NCBI GenBank assembly: GCA_964568875.1
Contig: CAZMSH010000015.1
Location: 1 to 64,000 of the forward strand
Direction: 5' to 3'
DNA: 64,000 nt
Origin: SLNP01 sp964568875
GTDB taxonomy: Bacteria; Bacteroidota; Bacteroidia; Bacteroidales; VadinHA17
Notes under the pieces: model-generated
What the model was told of the DNA's origin: nothing
What the model saw: the letters and a program-made list of their open reading frames with translations, nothing else
The model's database searches: none
Program-made: the position numbers and the translations under genes
In this document: positions 1 through 9,063 of the stretch, in pieces
Position numbering within the stretch: the first letter of the stretch is position 1
Layout: every line of letters begins with the position of its first letter

Positions 1-1283
1 TCGAGATGATGCTCCTGAACCTTGCTCCTGTTGTAGAATTCCCACATAAGCATTTCTGAAACATATATGCTTGACTGGGCGGCTCCCTGAAAATGAACGC
101 TGAAGTTGACATTTCCGACATTCATTCCAAATGTGGTACCAAAGGAGAATCTTGGCAACGTAGTATAACCAATTGGGATCCGGTCATACTCATTGACAAC
201 CCCGTCGCCGTTAAAATCAAGATACTTGAAGTCACCCGGTATCGGTGTGCTTCCTACCTGCTGTACCGGAGAATTGTCAATATCAGCCTGGTCCTTGAAG
301 AAACCAAGAACCTGATAACCCATAAACTGCCCTATGGGCTTACCCTCCTGCTTACTCCACCAGTCGGCATCTTCAGGTTCATCCCTGAAAACAACCTGGT
401 TAATGTTATATGCTATGTTAGGTCTTACGGTAAGGACTACTTTACTGCCAAGTTCGTGTCTGTACGTAACATCAAACTCCCATCCTTCGCGCGATGTCTC
501 ACCAATGTTAAGGTCAGGTGTTCCAATCCCGAGAATACCGGGGACACTTCTTGGTGTCTGCAGAATACCGCTCCTTCTTTCAAAGAATCTGTCAAACGAC
601 ATCGAGAGTCTGTTCCTGAAAACGACAAGATCGAAACCAAGGTTGATCTGCTCAGCGGTTTCCCATGTAGCCAGCGGATTGGCAATCTCCGGCTCATTTG
701 TGTAGCCCAGTGAGGCTCCCATTTCTTCACCGAAATAAGCACGGGCTGAGGTTCCTGTTGTCCATTTACCTTCCTTGTAGATAAACCTGGTACCTGCATA
801 ATCACTACCTGAACGACCGTATGATGCACGAAGCTTGGCTACATTGACCATTGTGAGAGACTGCATAAATGACTCCTCCTGGATGTTCCAGCTGAGTGAC
901 ACTGACGGGAAGAGACCGAATCTCCTACCGGGAGCGAAGTTTTCTGAACCCCTGTAAGCAGTGTTAGCCTCGAGATTATACTTGTTCTTGTAGCCATAGT
1001 TGGCCCTGGCAATGAAACTTACGGAGTTATAAGGTATTGATGTACCTGTTCTGTACTCTGAAATATTCGCAACCCCCTGTACCCTGACTGAGTGATCGCC
1101 AAATCTGCGGTTGAACACTATGTTACCCAGAGCATCAACGGTTCTTTGGGCTGTCATAGTACTGTAGGATGGTGAGAAGAAGGTTGGTGTGAGAAATGAA
1201 GTATACCTGTCAGCTCTTCCGGGCCTGGAGATCAGCTGGAATGTAGACTGAGTCTCTGACCACCCCTTGTAATACCCGAAGTT
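1..1283 (-). pseudogene. C-terminal barrel part of SusC/RagA receptor, downstream of an in-frame stop
   Basis: This minus-strand stretch is open in the same frame as the SusC N-terminal part next to it, but lies beyond a TGA at 1284-1286. It encodes typical SusC outer-membrane beta-barrel sequence, with motifs such as WNIQEESF, LRASYGRSG and YLDFNGDGVVNEYDR, and it is still open at the window edge, so the C-terminus is missing. No other stop occurs in the frame. It has no start or promoter of its own that I can see. It is either the dead 3' half of a pseudogene or, equally possible, the rest of an intact gene if the TGA is a sequencing or assembly error. Confidence 0.75.
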
Positions 1284-2756
1284 TCAGTCGTAGGCAACCC
1301 TTCCGTTAATACTAAGTCCCTTTACATATTTATCGAGGTTAAATGCCAGTTTGATAGCACTTGTTATGCTGTTGTTCAACCTGGTATCGTTACCCCTTGT
1401 TTGAATAAGATACAATGGATTGAAGTCAGGAAACTCAGAGTTGCCGGCATATGAGCCATCAGGATTGGTAGCGGGAAGAACCCAGGGGCCCAGCCTGTTC
1501 ATATTATGGAAGATACCCATCTGCTCCCAGGGGTCACTCCTGTCGGTCAAACTGCCTCCAAGTTCAAAAGTAAGAGTGAAGGCATTCGTAATAATAGCGT
1601 CAACGTTGGAAGTAAAACGATATCTGTCATAAGCAAATCTTGGATTGTAGACCCTGCCCGGCTGCGTCTTTAACTGACCCTCCTGACGCATGTATGAAGC
1701 AGATACAAAATATCTTACTGTCCTTGATCCTCCCCGGATATTGACAGATGAGTTATACTGTGGCGCTACCTTTTTCATCATAAGCTCATACCAGTCGGTA
1801 TTGGGATAACGGTATGGATCAGCGCCTGTACGATACATCTCAAGATCATACTCGGAATATACGGGATCAAGCCCGTCATTCATCAATGCTTCATTATAAA
1901 GCTTGAGACTTTCATAAGAATCGAGGAATTTGGGATAACGGGTAAACTGCTGCAGCGTAACTGAACTGTTAATACTGACAGTAGTGGTCCCTTCCTGACC
2001 TCTTTTGGTGTTAATCAACACTACGCCATTGGCACCCTTAGTTCCGTACACTGCTGTTGCAGCAGCATCTTTCAGAACTGTAAACGACTCTATCTCTGAT
2101 GGATCCATCGTCTGGAAAATTGCAGCCGTCCTCTCAACACCGTCAATAACGTAGAGAGGATCAGCGTTATTCCAGGTACCTCTACCCCTGATATACAGGG
2201 CGGCGGCATCCAGTCCGGGCTGTCCACCTGTCTGAATGGTGGTGAGGCCGGGTAATCGACCCGCCAGGGCATTGGTAATGTTCGCAACAGGGCTCTGCAC
2301 AATCTCGTCCGCGGTAATTGTAGTAACAGCAGCAGATACTGATGCTCTGCGCTGCTCTCCAAATCCCACAACGACTACTTCATCCAGGGCCTTCATCTCG
2401 GGTTCCATCTTAACATCCATAACATCGGATGCTGTCAATGGAAACTTGAGTGTCTTGTACCCCACGAAGGCAAAACAGATTGTGGAGCCGGGGGGCACTG
2501 TCAAACGATACTCCCCTTTGTCGTCTGTAATACTACCGATTGTAGTATTACCATCAACATACACCGTCACAAATGGAAACGGCGCTCCGGTCTCATCGGT
2601 TACTGTACCTCTGATGGTCCGCTGCTGTTCGAGCGGACTGTCGGAAGCATAAACCGGGAGAACCTGCATTTGAACGAATAACGCTGTAAAACACGCCAGC
2701 AGAATCCTAAAAATCCTGCATCCGCGCATTACACGAATACGGTAAGGTTCATTCAT
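1284..2756 (-). CDS. SusC/RagA-family TonB-linked outer membrane receptor, N-terminal part, ends at in-frame TGA
   Basis: SusC-type receptors import glycans, peptides or other large nutrients across the outer membrane, normally with a SusD lipoprotein lid. Visible here are a signal peptide (core RILLACFTALFVQMQVLPVYA), a carboxypeptidase-D-like regulatory domain at about residues 45-125, the SusC signature DEVVVVGFGEQRRASVSAAV, and a plug domain with IRGRGTWNNADPLYVIDGVE and LKDAAATAVYGTKGANG. The family is usually about 1000 residues; this frame stops after about 490 at TGA 1284-1286, and the same frame continues to the window start. I chose ATG 2756 over a TTG at 2780; ATG 2729 would give a tighter signal peptide. 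Any susD would lie outside the window. Probably a nonsense mutation or sequence error. Confidence 0.85.
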   Translation of the reverse strand: MNEPYRIRVMRGCRIFRILLACFTALFVQMQVLPVYASDSPLEQQRTIRGTVTDETGAPFPFVTVYVDGNTTIGSITDDKGEYRLTVPPGSTICFAFVGYKTLKFPLTASDVMDVKMEPEMKALDEVVVVGFGEQRRASVSAAVTTITADEIVQSPVANITNALAGRLPGLTTIQTGGQPGLDAAALYIRGRGTWNNADPLYVIDGVERTAAIFQTMDPSEIESFTVLKDAAATAVYGTKGANGVVLINTKRGQEGTTTVSINSSVTLQQFTRYPKFLDSYESLKLYNEALMNDGLDPVYSEYDLEMYRTGADPYRYPNTDWYELMMKKVAPQYNSSVNIRGGSRTVRYFVSASYMRQEGQLKTQPGRVYNPRFAYDRYRFTSNVDAIITNAFTLTFELGGSLTDRSDPWEQMGIFHNMNRLGPWVLPATNPDGSYAGNSEFPDFNPLYLIQTRGNDTRLNNSITSAIKLAFNLDKYVKGLSINGRVAYD

Positions 2757-2832
2757 AAGTCGGTTGTTTTTAGTTATCAATAGGTTATTTGGTTTGAAAG
2801 GGTCTTAAGGTGCAATTATATGAAAAAATGAC

Positions 2833-2932
2833 NNNNNNNNNNNNNNNNNNNNNNNNNNNNNNNNNNNNNNNNNNNNNNNNNNNNNNNNNNNNNNNNNNNN
2901 NNNNNNNNNNNNNNNNNNNNNNNNNNNNNNNN
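2833..2932. other. Assembly gap (100 N)
   Basis: Exactly 100 N, the usual placeholder for a scaffold gap of unknown size. It removes the promoter region of the SusC gene and the 5' end of tadA. The two sides may therefore be further apart than drawn. Confidence 0.98.
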
Positions 2933-2934
2933 AA

Positions 2935-3369
2935 GACATCTTTTTTATGAAGATGGCTATTGATGAAGCTACCAGGGCATCAGACCGTGATGAGGTTCCT
3001 GTAGGAGCAGTTATAGTTGCCGGGGGACAGGTTATTGCCAGGGCTCACAATCTCACAGAAACCCTTAAAGATCCGACGGCGCATGCCGAAATGCAGGCTA
3101 TAACAGCTGCTACTGACTGGCTTGGTGGCAAATACCTCTCAGACTGTACCCTGTATGTTACTCTTGAGCCGTGTGCCATGTGTGCGGGAGCATTGTACTG
3201 GAGCCGCATTGGAACAGTTGTCTATGGTTGCAGTGATCCGAAAAGAGGATATTCACTTATACCAGGTACTGTTCTTCATCCAGTAACCGTTGTGAGAAGA
3301 CACATACTCGAAGAGGAGTGCTCTTTGTTGTTAAAATCATTCTTCAGCGGTAAGAGGAGAACGCCCTGA
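2935..3369 (+). CDS. tadA: tRNA-specific adenosine(34) deaminase, 5' end lost in gap
   Basis: TadA deaminates A34 to inosine in tRNA-Arg(ACG). The zinc-dependent cytidine/adenosine deaminase fold is clear: HAEMQAI supplies the zinc-binding His and the catalytic Glu, and PCAMCAGALYWSRI supplies the two zinc-binding Cys. EVPVGAVIV near the start is typical. The reading frame is open up to the gap (DIFF precedes the first ATG at 2947), and family members usually have about ten residues before this FMK-like sequence, so the true start is probably inside the N run and ATG 2947 is internal. The rest is of normal length. Upstream context is unknown because of the gap. Confidence 0.93.
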   Translation, partial: DIFFMKMAIDEATRASDRDEVPVGAVIVAGGQVIARAHNLTETLKDPTAHAEMQAITAATDWLGGKYLSDCTLYVTLEPCAMCAGALYWSRIGTVVYGCSDPKRGYSLIPGTVLHPVTVVRRHILEEECSLLLKSFFSGKRRTP

Positions 3370-3407
3370 ATAAAAAAAAATAGAGTAGGTTTGCAAAAAA
3401 TAACAGT

Positions 3408-3890
3408 ATGACCCTTGATAACAGCAGGAAGATAGTTTCTATCAGACTGGCACTATTTATTGCCACATTCCCTTTCCTGGCCTTCCTGGCCCTCACATAT
3501 GTTGCAAGGCTGATCAATTTCCCGGTTCTTGGACTAAGTGAAACCGCATGGGTGGTCATTTTGTCTGCTGTTTACTTTTCCATCGCCTATTTCCCTTCAT
3601 TCCTTAAATATAATTATATCTATTTCTCTGACGATGGAGATTCAGTGATCTTCCGTTTCTACTCAACAGGTATCTTTAAAGGTTCCAGGCAAGCAATTGA
3701 GATTCCCAAACGGGTCTTTGCAGGCTACACCACCGAAAAGAAGAGACTGCGGCTGATACAATATATTATATTACTTGAAGAGAGGCGCGGAGTTATTGCA
3801 AGGTACCCTCCTGTATCACTCAGTGCCCTCAGCCGCAAGGAAAAGGAAAAGGTATTCAGAAGCCTCGCAAAGTACAACCGGAAAGCATGA
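3408..3890 (+). CDS. Small two-helix membrane protein of unknown function
   Basis: The 160-residue product has two hydrophobic helices at about residues 12-34 and 45-66, followed by a hydrophilic 90-residue domain rich in beta-type sequence (YIYFSDDGDSVIFRFYSTG, QAIEIPKRVFAGY) and a basic tail. The layout recalls membrane-anchored PH-like bacterial proteins, but I see no diagnostic motif and do not name a family. It starts 38 bases after tadA and may be cotranscribed with it. The ATG at 3408 is the only good start. Confidence 0.8.
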   Translation: MTLDNSRKIVSIRLALFIATFPFLAFLALTYVARLINFPVLGLSETAWVVILSAVYFSIAYFPSFLKYNYIYFSDDGDSVIFRFYSTGIFKGSRQAIEIPKRVFAGYTTEKKRLRLIQYIILLEERRGVIARYPPVSLSALSRKEKEKVFRSLAKYNRKA

Positions 3891-4083
3891 TTTTTGCCCA
3901 TGTCTGATATGAGGAAAATCATTTTTAATTCTGAAACGGGAACGGAACTTTGGGCTTTAAAAACATTTTGGTCTGAAAACGTAAAATATTAAAGGACAAA
4001 AAATTCTGACACATTTTCAGCTACTCTCAGATTACTGATCAGAATACACTAATTCACAATATTAACTTATAAAATATTATATC

Positions 4084-5421
4084 ATGAACGTTGACAAATT
4101 AATGAGCAACCTCGAAAAGAAACACCCCGGTGAGGTTGAGTATCTGCAGGCTGTAAGGGAAGTGGTCGAATCTATTGAGGAGGTATATAATGAAAATCCT
4201 CAGTTCGAATCTGCAAATATTATTGAACGTATTGTAGAACCCGACAGGGTTTTCATGTTCAAAGTTCCCTGGGTCGATGACGAAGGTAATGTACATATCA
4301 ATATCGGCTACAGGGTACAGTATAATAACGCCATTGGTCCGTATAAGGGGGGAATCCGCTTTCACCCCAGCGTGAACCTGTCAATCCTCAAGTTCCTTGG
4401 TTTTGAGCAGATATTCAAGAACTCACTTACGACACTACCAATGGGTGGCGGAAAGGGAGGCAGTGACTTCAATCCGAAGGGACGTTCAAGTAATGAGATC
4501 ATGAGGTTCTGTCAGTCATTCATGCTGGAGCTGTGGAAGCATATTGGTCCTGAAACCGACGTTCCTGCCGGTGACATAGGAGTCGGCGGTCGCGAAATAG
4601 GGTACATGTACGGAATGTATAAGAAACTTGCCGGAGAGCACACCGGTGTACTGACAGGCAAGGGCATCAACTGGGGAGGTTCGCTTATCCGTCCTGAAGC
4701 AACAGGATTCGGCACGGTCTATTTTGCCAAGGAGATGCTGGCAACCCGCGGAGAATCTTTCGAAGGAAAAACCGTAGCGGTTTCAGGATTTGGAAACGTT
4801 GCATGGGGAGCAGCTCTGAAGGTGACTGAACTTGGAGGCAAGGTAGTTACACTTTCAGGACCTGACGGATACATCTACGATCCTGACGGAATTTCAGGCA
4901 AAAAAATTGAATACATGCTTGAGCTGCGCGCCTCGAACCAGGATATCGTCAAACCTTATTCATATGAGTTCGAAGGTGTTGAGTTCCACGAAGGCAAGCG
5001 CCCATGGGAGGTTAAGGTTGACATAGCCCTGCCATGTGCAACACAAAACGAGCTCGACAAGGAAGATGCCGAAGCACTGGTGAAGAATGGTTGCTTCTGT
5101 GTATGTGAGGGTGCCAATATGCCTTCAACCCCTGAAGCGATTGAAGTATTCCTCAAGGCAGGTATACTCTTTGCACCCGGCAAAGCTGCCAACGCAGGAG
5201 GTGTTGCCACATCGGGCCTTGAGATGTCACAAAACTCAATGAAGCTCAACTGGAGCCGTGAGGAAGTAGACAGCAGACTACATGAAATCATGTGCAATAT
5301 ACATGCACAGTGCGTAAAGTACGGAACACGCGAAGACGGTTTTGTTGACTATGTCAAGGGAGCCAACGTAGCAGGGTTCCTGAAAGTAGCAAATGCTATG
5401 CTGGATATGGGAGTAGTTTAA
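4084..5421 (+). CDS. gdhA: Glutamate dehydrogenase, NAD-type signature
   Basis: Hexameric family glutamate dehydrogenase (445 residues, normal length), interconverting glutamate with 2-oxoglutarate and ammonium in the cytoplasm. Visible are the substrate site GPYKGGIRFHP (K88), the catalytic region PMGGGKGGSDF (K124), PAGD (D164) and the Rossmann loop GFGNVA at about 235-240. After the second strand of the nucleotide domain it reads LSGPDGYIYD (258-266), which matches the NAD-specific clostridial enzyme as I remember it and not the E. coli NADP form, so NAD(H) use is inferred. The upstream 190 bases hold several ATTCTGA/TCAGAAT repeats but no clear promoter. A second paralogue lies after dprA. 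Confidence 0.95.
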   Translation: MNVDKLMSNLEKKHPGEVEYLQAVREVVESIEEVYNENPQFESANIIERIVEPDRVFMFKVPWVDDEGNVHINIGYRVQYNNAIGPYKGGIRFHPSVNLSILKFLGFEQIFKNSLTTLPMGGGKGGSDFNPKGRSSNEIMRFCQSFMLELWKHIGPETDVPAGDIGVGGREIGYMYGMYKKLAGEHTGVLTGKGINWGGSLIRPEATGFGTVYFAKEMLATRGESFEGKTVAVSGFGNVAWGAALKVTELGGKVVTLSGPDGYIYDPDGISGKKIEYMLELRASNQDIVKPYSYEFEGVEFHEGKRPWEVKVDIALPCATQNELDKEDAEALVKNGCFCVCEGANMPSTPEAIEVFLKAGILFAPGKAANAGGVATSGLEMSQNSMKLNWSREEVDSRLHEIMCNIHAQCVKYGTREDGFVDYVKGANVAGFLKVANAMLDMGVV

Positions 5422-5438
5422 TCCATCATAAACCGGTC

Positions 5439-5480
5439 AAAAAAAAGGGGCTGCCTGAAAAGGGCTGCCTCTTTTTTTTT
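5439..5480 (+). terminator. Rho-independent terminator after the first gdh gene
   Basis: An A-rich tract and GGGGC pair across to GCCTC and a run of ten T (one G-U wobble), with an inner GCC/GGC pairing. It also contains a direct repeat of GGGCTGCCT. The position just after the gdh stop fits a transcription terminator. Confidence 0.65.
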
Positions 5481-5510
5481 ATCTTTATCCTGTCTCTAAC
5501 ATTTCCTCAA

Positions 5511-6635
5511 ATGCAAAATCACGATCTGGTCTGCAGAATTGCCCTTGGTCTGATACCGGGTGTAGGTGACATAAACGCACGTAAGCTTGTGAATGCAACG
5601 GGGTCAGTAGAAGCCGTGTTCAGGGAGCCCTACGGAAACCTGATAAAAATACCAGGCGTGGGAGAATCTATGGCCCGATCTGTTATCGACAGAAAATACC
5701 TCGAACAAGCCGAAAAGGAGGCAGAATTTGTTACTGCAAAAAAGATTACCACACTCTTTTATCTTGACGACACTTATCCTTCCCGCCTGAAAGAATGCCC
5801 TGACTCTCCGGTTATGATTTATTATCTGGGAAATGCATGCCTTGATTCGGTAAAGATGCTCAGCGTTGTGGGAACACGAAAAGCAACACCCAGGGGTAAG
5901 GAGATATGTGAAGATTTAATTTCCGGACTGGCATCAATGTTTCCCGATCTTGTAATCGTGAGCGGACTGGCCTATGGAATTGACATAGCTGCACACAAGG
6001 CAGCCCTTGACAGCAAGATAAAAACCGTTGCCGTTCTTGCCCATGGATTGAAAACCATCTATCCCCCTGCACACACTACTACTGCCAGAAAAATGGTAAC
6101 TCAGGGAGGTCTGCTTACCGATTTTATCTCTGGTGCTCCGGCTGAAAAAAACAACTTCCTGAAGAGGAACCGTATTATAGCAGGCCTTTCATCTGCCCTG
6201 CTGGTAGTTGAATCGGGAATAAAGGGCGGGGCTCTCGTAACAGCTGAAATGGCTCTCTCATATAACCGCGATGTAATGGCTGTGCCGGGCAGACCCTCAG
6301 ACAACTGGTCAGGAGGCTGCAACAGGTTAATAAAAAGAAATATAGCTGCTCTGGTAGAAAATACAACCGATATCTGCGAGTTCCTGAACTGGTCAAAACC
6401 TGAATCACCTTCTGTGATGCAAACTGAACTGTTCGCCAGCCTTGGCAATGATGAAACCCGTATAGTCAATCTGCTGACACAATACGATACTCTCCAGATA
6501 GATCAGATATCGCAGTTGACAGAAATACCCGTTAACAGAATATCCTCACTCCTTCTGTCGCTTGAAATGAAAGATATTATAAAGTCATACCCAGGAAATA
6601 CTTACACCAGAAGCATTAACCCAAAAGTGCAATAA
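5511..6635 (+). CDS. dprA: DNA-processing protein DprA
   Basis: DprA loads RecA on incoming single-stranded DNA during natural transformation. The N-terminus has helix-hairpin-helix-like sequence (LIPGVGDINARKLV, IPGVGESMA), followed by the Rossmann-like DNA_processg_A domain with VVGTRKATPRGK (about 119-130) and VSGLAYGIDIAAHKAAL (about 150-166). A C-terminal winged-helix segment lies at about residues 310-370. At 374 residues it is of normal length for Bacteroidota. It sits alone between two glutamate dehydrogenase genes. A TATCTTTA box directly after the preceding terminator's T tract may be its -7 element. Confidence 0.95.
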   Translation: MQNHDLVCRIALGLIPGVGDINARKLVNATGSVEAVFREPYGNLIKIPGVGESMARSVIDRKYLEQAEKEAEFVTAKKITTLFYLDDTYPSRLKECPDSPVMIYYLGNACLDSVKMLSVVGTRKATPRGKEICEDLISGLASMFPDLVIVSGLAYGIDIAAHKAALDSKIKTVAVLAHGLKTIYPPAHTTTARKMVTQGGLLTDFISGAPAEKNNFLKRNRIIAGLSSALLVVESGIKGGALVTAEMALSYNRDVMAVPGRPSDNWSGGCNRLIKRNIAALVENTTDICEFLNWSKPESPSVMQTELFASLGNDETRIVNLLTQYDTLQIDQISQLTEIPVNRISSLLLSLEMKDIIKSYPGNTYTRSINPKVQ

Positions 6636-6849
6636 CGTCCTGTAAGGCCGGAAATATTTCAGGCAACCATAACAATATATGTTTTCCAACACACTAAGAA
6701 TTATTTTTCAGCTGATTTAATGAGTTTTAGCTCGTCTTCGTTGTCAGGCTCATCTTTTTTTTCATATTTTTCTCAGGAGCCTAATGATCTTTCTCATTGT
6801 TTTTCTACTTTTATAGCCCTTGTTAAACCTATTAACCAAATTACATACT

Positions 6850-8190
6850 ATGGATCCAAGAGTACAACAATTCATGGCCATGATTAAGGCCAAAAATCCG
6901 GGGGAAAATGAATTCCACCAGGCAGTTCAGGAGGTCACCGAATCACTGATGCCTTTTATTGATGAAAATCCCAAGTACCGTCACGCCAAAATCCTTGAAA
7001 GGATAGCAGAACCCGAGAGAGTAATCCTGTTCAGGGTACCCTGGCTGGACGACAAAGGCGAGGTTCAGATAAACAAAGGGTACCGTATCGAAATGAACAG
7101 TGCAATAGGCCCCTATAAAGGTGGATTGAGGTTTCACCCAACGGTTAACCTGGGCATACTCAAATTCCTGGCTTTTGAACAGGTTTTCAAAAACAGCCTT
7201 ACTACAATTCCCATGGGAGGAGGAAAGGGAGGATCTGACTTCGATCCCAAAGGCAAATCAGATAATGAGGTGATGAGATTTTGCCAGAGTTTCATGTGCG
7301 AACTGTTTCGCCATATAGGACCTGACACAGATGTTCCGGCAGGTGATATAGGTGTCGGCGGACGTGAAATAGGTTATATGTTCGGAATGTATAAAAGACT
7401 CCGTAACGAATTTACCGGAGTACTTACCGGCAAGGGAATTGAGTGGGGTGGATCTCTCATACGTCCCGAGGCTACAGGGTACGGCGCCACCTATTTTGCA
7501 GCAGAGATGCTTTCTACCAGGGGCGAGTCAATTAAGGATAAGATTGTTGCGATTTCCGGATCGGGTAACGTGGCTCAGTTTGCAACCCAGAAGGTAACAG
7601 AAATGGGAGGTAAGGTAGTTACCCTTTCTGATTCCAACGGTACTATTTACGATCCGAAGGGGATTGACAAAGAGAAACTCGATTTCATTATGGAGTTGAA
7701 AAATGTCAAGAGGGGACGTATTTCAGAGTACGCAGAGAAATATGGAGTTGAATATTTCGAGGACAAGAGGCCATGGTTTATCAAGTGTGATATAGCCATG
7801 CCTAATGCCACCCAGAACGAAATTGATGAAAACGACGCCAAAACACTGGTTAAAAACGGATGTATATGCATATCTGAGGGTGCCAATATGCCTTCTACTC
7901 CTGAAGCAGTAGAGGTATTCCTGAATGCAGGTATCCTGTACGGACCAGGGAAGGCAGCAAATGCCGGTGGTGTAGCTACTTCAGGCCTTGAGATGACTCA
8001 GAACTCAATGCGACTGCCATGGTCAAGAGAAGAGGTTGATTCGCGCCTGCAGACAATCATGAAGAATATTCATGCCACCTGCGTCAAGTTCGGAACCAAG
8101 GATAACGGATTCATAAACTATGTTGACGGAGCAAATATCGGAGGTTTCGTCAAGGTAGCCAATGCCATGATTGCTCAGGGAGTAGTTTAA
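6850..8190 (+). CDS. gdhA: Glutamate dehydrogenase, NADP-type signature (second paralogue)
   Basis: Second hexameric glutamate dehydrogenase, 446 residues from ATG 6850 (a TTG 30 bases upstream is in frame but unlikely). It keeps GPYKGGLRFHP (K90), PMGGGKGGSDF (K126), PAGD (D166) and the Rossmann loop GSGNVA. Where the first paralogue reads SGPDG, this one reads LSDSNGTIYD (259-268). That matches the SDSSGT segment of the E. coli NADP enzyme, so a biosynthetic NADP(H) role is inferred. The 214-base upstream space holds no clear promoter beyond a weak TACTTTTA. Long identical blocks with the first gene show common descent. It ends in a strong terminator. Confidence 0.95.
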   Translation: MDPRVQQFMAMIKAKNPGENEFHQAVQEVTESLMPFIDENPKYRHAKILERIAEPERVILFRVPWLDDKGEVQINKGYRIEMNSAIGPYKGGLRFHPTVNLGILKFLAFEQVFKNSLTTIPMGGGKGGSDFDPKGKSDNEVMRFCQSFMCELFRHIGPDTDVPAGDIGVGGREIGYMFGMYKRLRNEFTGVLTGKGIEWGGSLIRPEATGYGATYFAAEMLSTRGESIKDKIVAISGSGNVAQFATQKVTEMGGKVVTLSDSNGTIYDPKGIDKEKLDFIMELKNVKRGRISEYAEKYGVEYFEDKRPWFIKCDIAMPNATQNEIDENDAKTLVKNGCICISEGANMPSTPEAVEVFLNAGILYGPGKAANAGGVATSGLEMTQNSMRLPWSREEVDSRLQTIMKNIHATCVKFGTKDNGFINYVDGANIGGFVKVANAMIAQGVV

Positions 8191-8212
8191 AACTTCCATT
8201 CTGATAATAGCT

Positions 8213-8252
8213 GAACCACCCGGACATCTCCATCCGGGTGGTTCTTTTTTTT
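8213..8252 (+). terminator. Strong Rho-independent terminator after the second gdh gene
   Basis: Perfect 12-bp stem (GAACCACCCGGA / TCCGGGTGGTTC), 8-base loop, then eight T. It starts 22 bases after the gdh stop codon. Confidence 0.9.
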
Positions 8253-8279
8253 ACTAATTTTGTCGCGGCTGAATTGGTA

Positions 8280-9053
8280 ATGACACTTATTGACACTCAT
8301 ACACACCTGTACCTTCCCGAGTTCGACAATGACCGGGACCAGATTGTTGCCCGCGCTATTGAGCAGGGCGTGACAAAAATGATAATGCCCAATATAGATA
8401 TAAACTCCCTCGGTAAAATGATGAAGGCTGCTGAACGGTTCGCCGGGATATGCATTCCAATGATCGGCCTCCACCCTACTTCAGTAACCAACACATATGA
8501 TGATGAACTGAAACCCATTTTTGACATAGCCAGGTCACAACCTTTTGCAGCAGTAGGTGAAACAGGCATTGACATGTACTGGGACACAACATTCATTGAC
8601 CAGCAGAAGATGTCATTCAGAAAGCATATAGATCTGGCTCTTGAGCTGGACCTGCCCATAGTGATCCATGCAAGAGATTCCTTCCCGGTAATCTTCGAAA
8701 TCCTTTCCGACTACCAGGGCAGCGGCCTTAAGGGCGTCTTTCATGCTTTTACCGGAACCGAAGAGGATCTTGAAAAAGCAACCGGGCTGGGATTTATGAT
8801 AGGTATTGGAGGCATAGTAACTTTTAAGAATTCAGACCTCGCAAACATAATTGCTAAAACAACAATTGAAAATATACTGCTTGAAACCGACTCCCCATAC
8901 CTGGCACCGGCACCCTACAGGGGAAAAAGAAACGAGAGCTCATATCTTACTCTGATAAATGACAGAGTGGCTTCTGTCTTCGGCATTACTCCTGACAGAT
9001 CAGCTGCTATTACCACTGAAAACGCTGAGAGGGTTTTCAATATTACAACTTAG
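8280..9053 (+). CDS. tatD: TatD-family metal-dependent hydrolase (DNase)
   Basis: TatD-type TIM-barrel metallohydrolase, 257 residues, the usual size. The first metal-binding motif IDTHTHL (H7, H9) is at the very start, AAVGETGID gives the bridging Glu, FHAFTG gives a later His, and ETDSPYLAP gives the metal-binding Asp. Family members are 3'-5' exonucleases or deoxyribonucleases; which applies here cannot be read from sequence. I chose ATG 8280 because the HTH motif then sits in the conserved position and a TAATTTTG -7 box at 8255-8262 lies inside the longer alternative (start 8238). ansA follows after 10 bases, so the two are probably cotranscribed. Confidence 0.93.
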   Translation: MTLIDTHTHLYLPEFDNDRDQIVARAIEQGVTKMIMPNIDINSLGKMMKAAERFAGICIPMIGLHPTSVTNTYDDELKPIFDIARSQPFAAVGETGIDMYWDTTFIDQQKMSFRKHIDLALELDLPIVIHARDSFPVIFEILSDYQGSGLKGVFHAFTGTEEDLEKATGLGFMIGIGGIVTFKNSDLANIIAKTTIENILLETDSPYLAPAPYRGKRNESSYLTLINDRVASVFGITPDRSAAITTENAERVFNITT

Positions 9054-9063
9054 CTTCAGATAA

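Noticed and set aside
93..713. 206-codon open frame on the plus strand inside the SusC region
   Set aside because: It is exactly antisense and in register with the SusC barrel frame, has no family resemblance and is a shadow of that gene.
1284..1286. TGA as selenocysteine or reassigned codon
   Set aside because: No other gene in the window needs TGA readthrough, several genes end normally at TGA, and SusC proteins are not selenoproteins.
4084..8190. Recent transposon-mediated duplication of the gdh genes
   Set aside because: No insertion sequence, terminal inverted repeat or target duplication flanks them, and the copies have clearly diverged.
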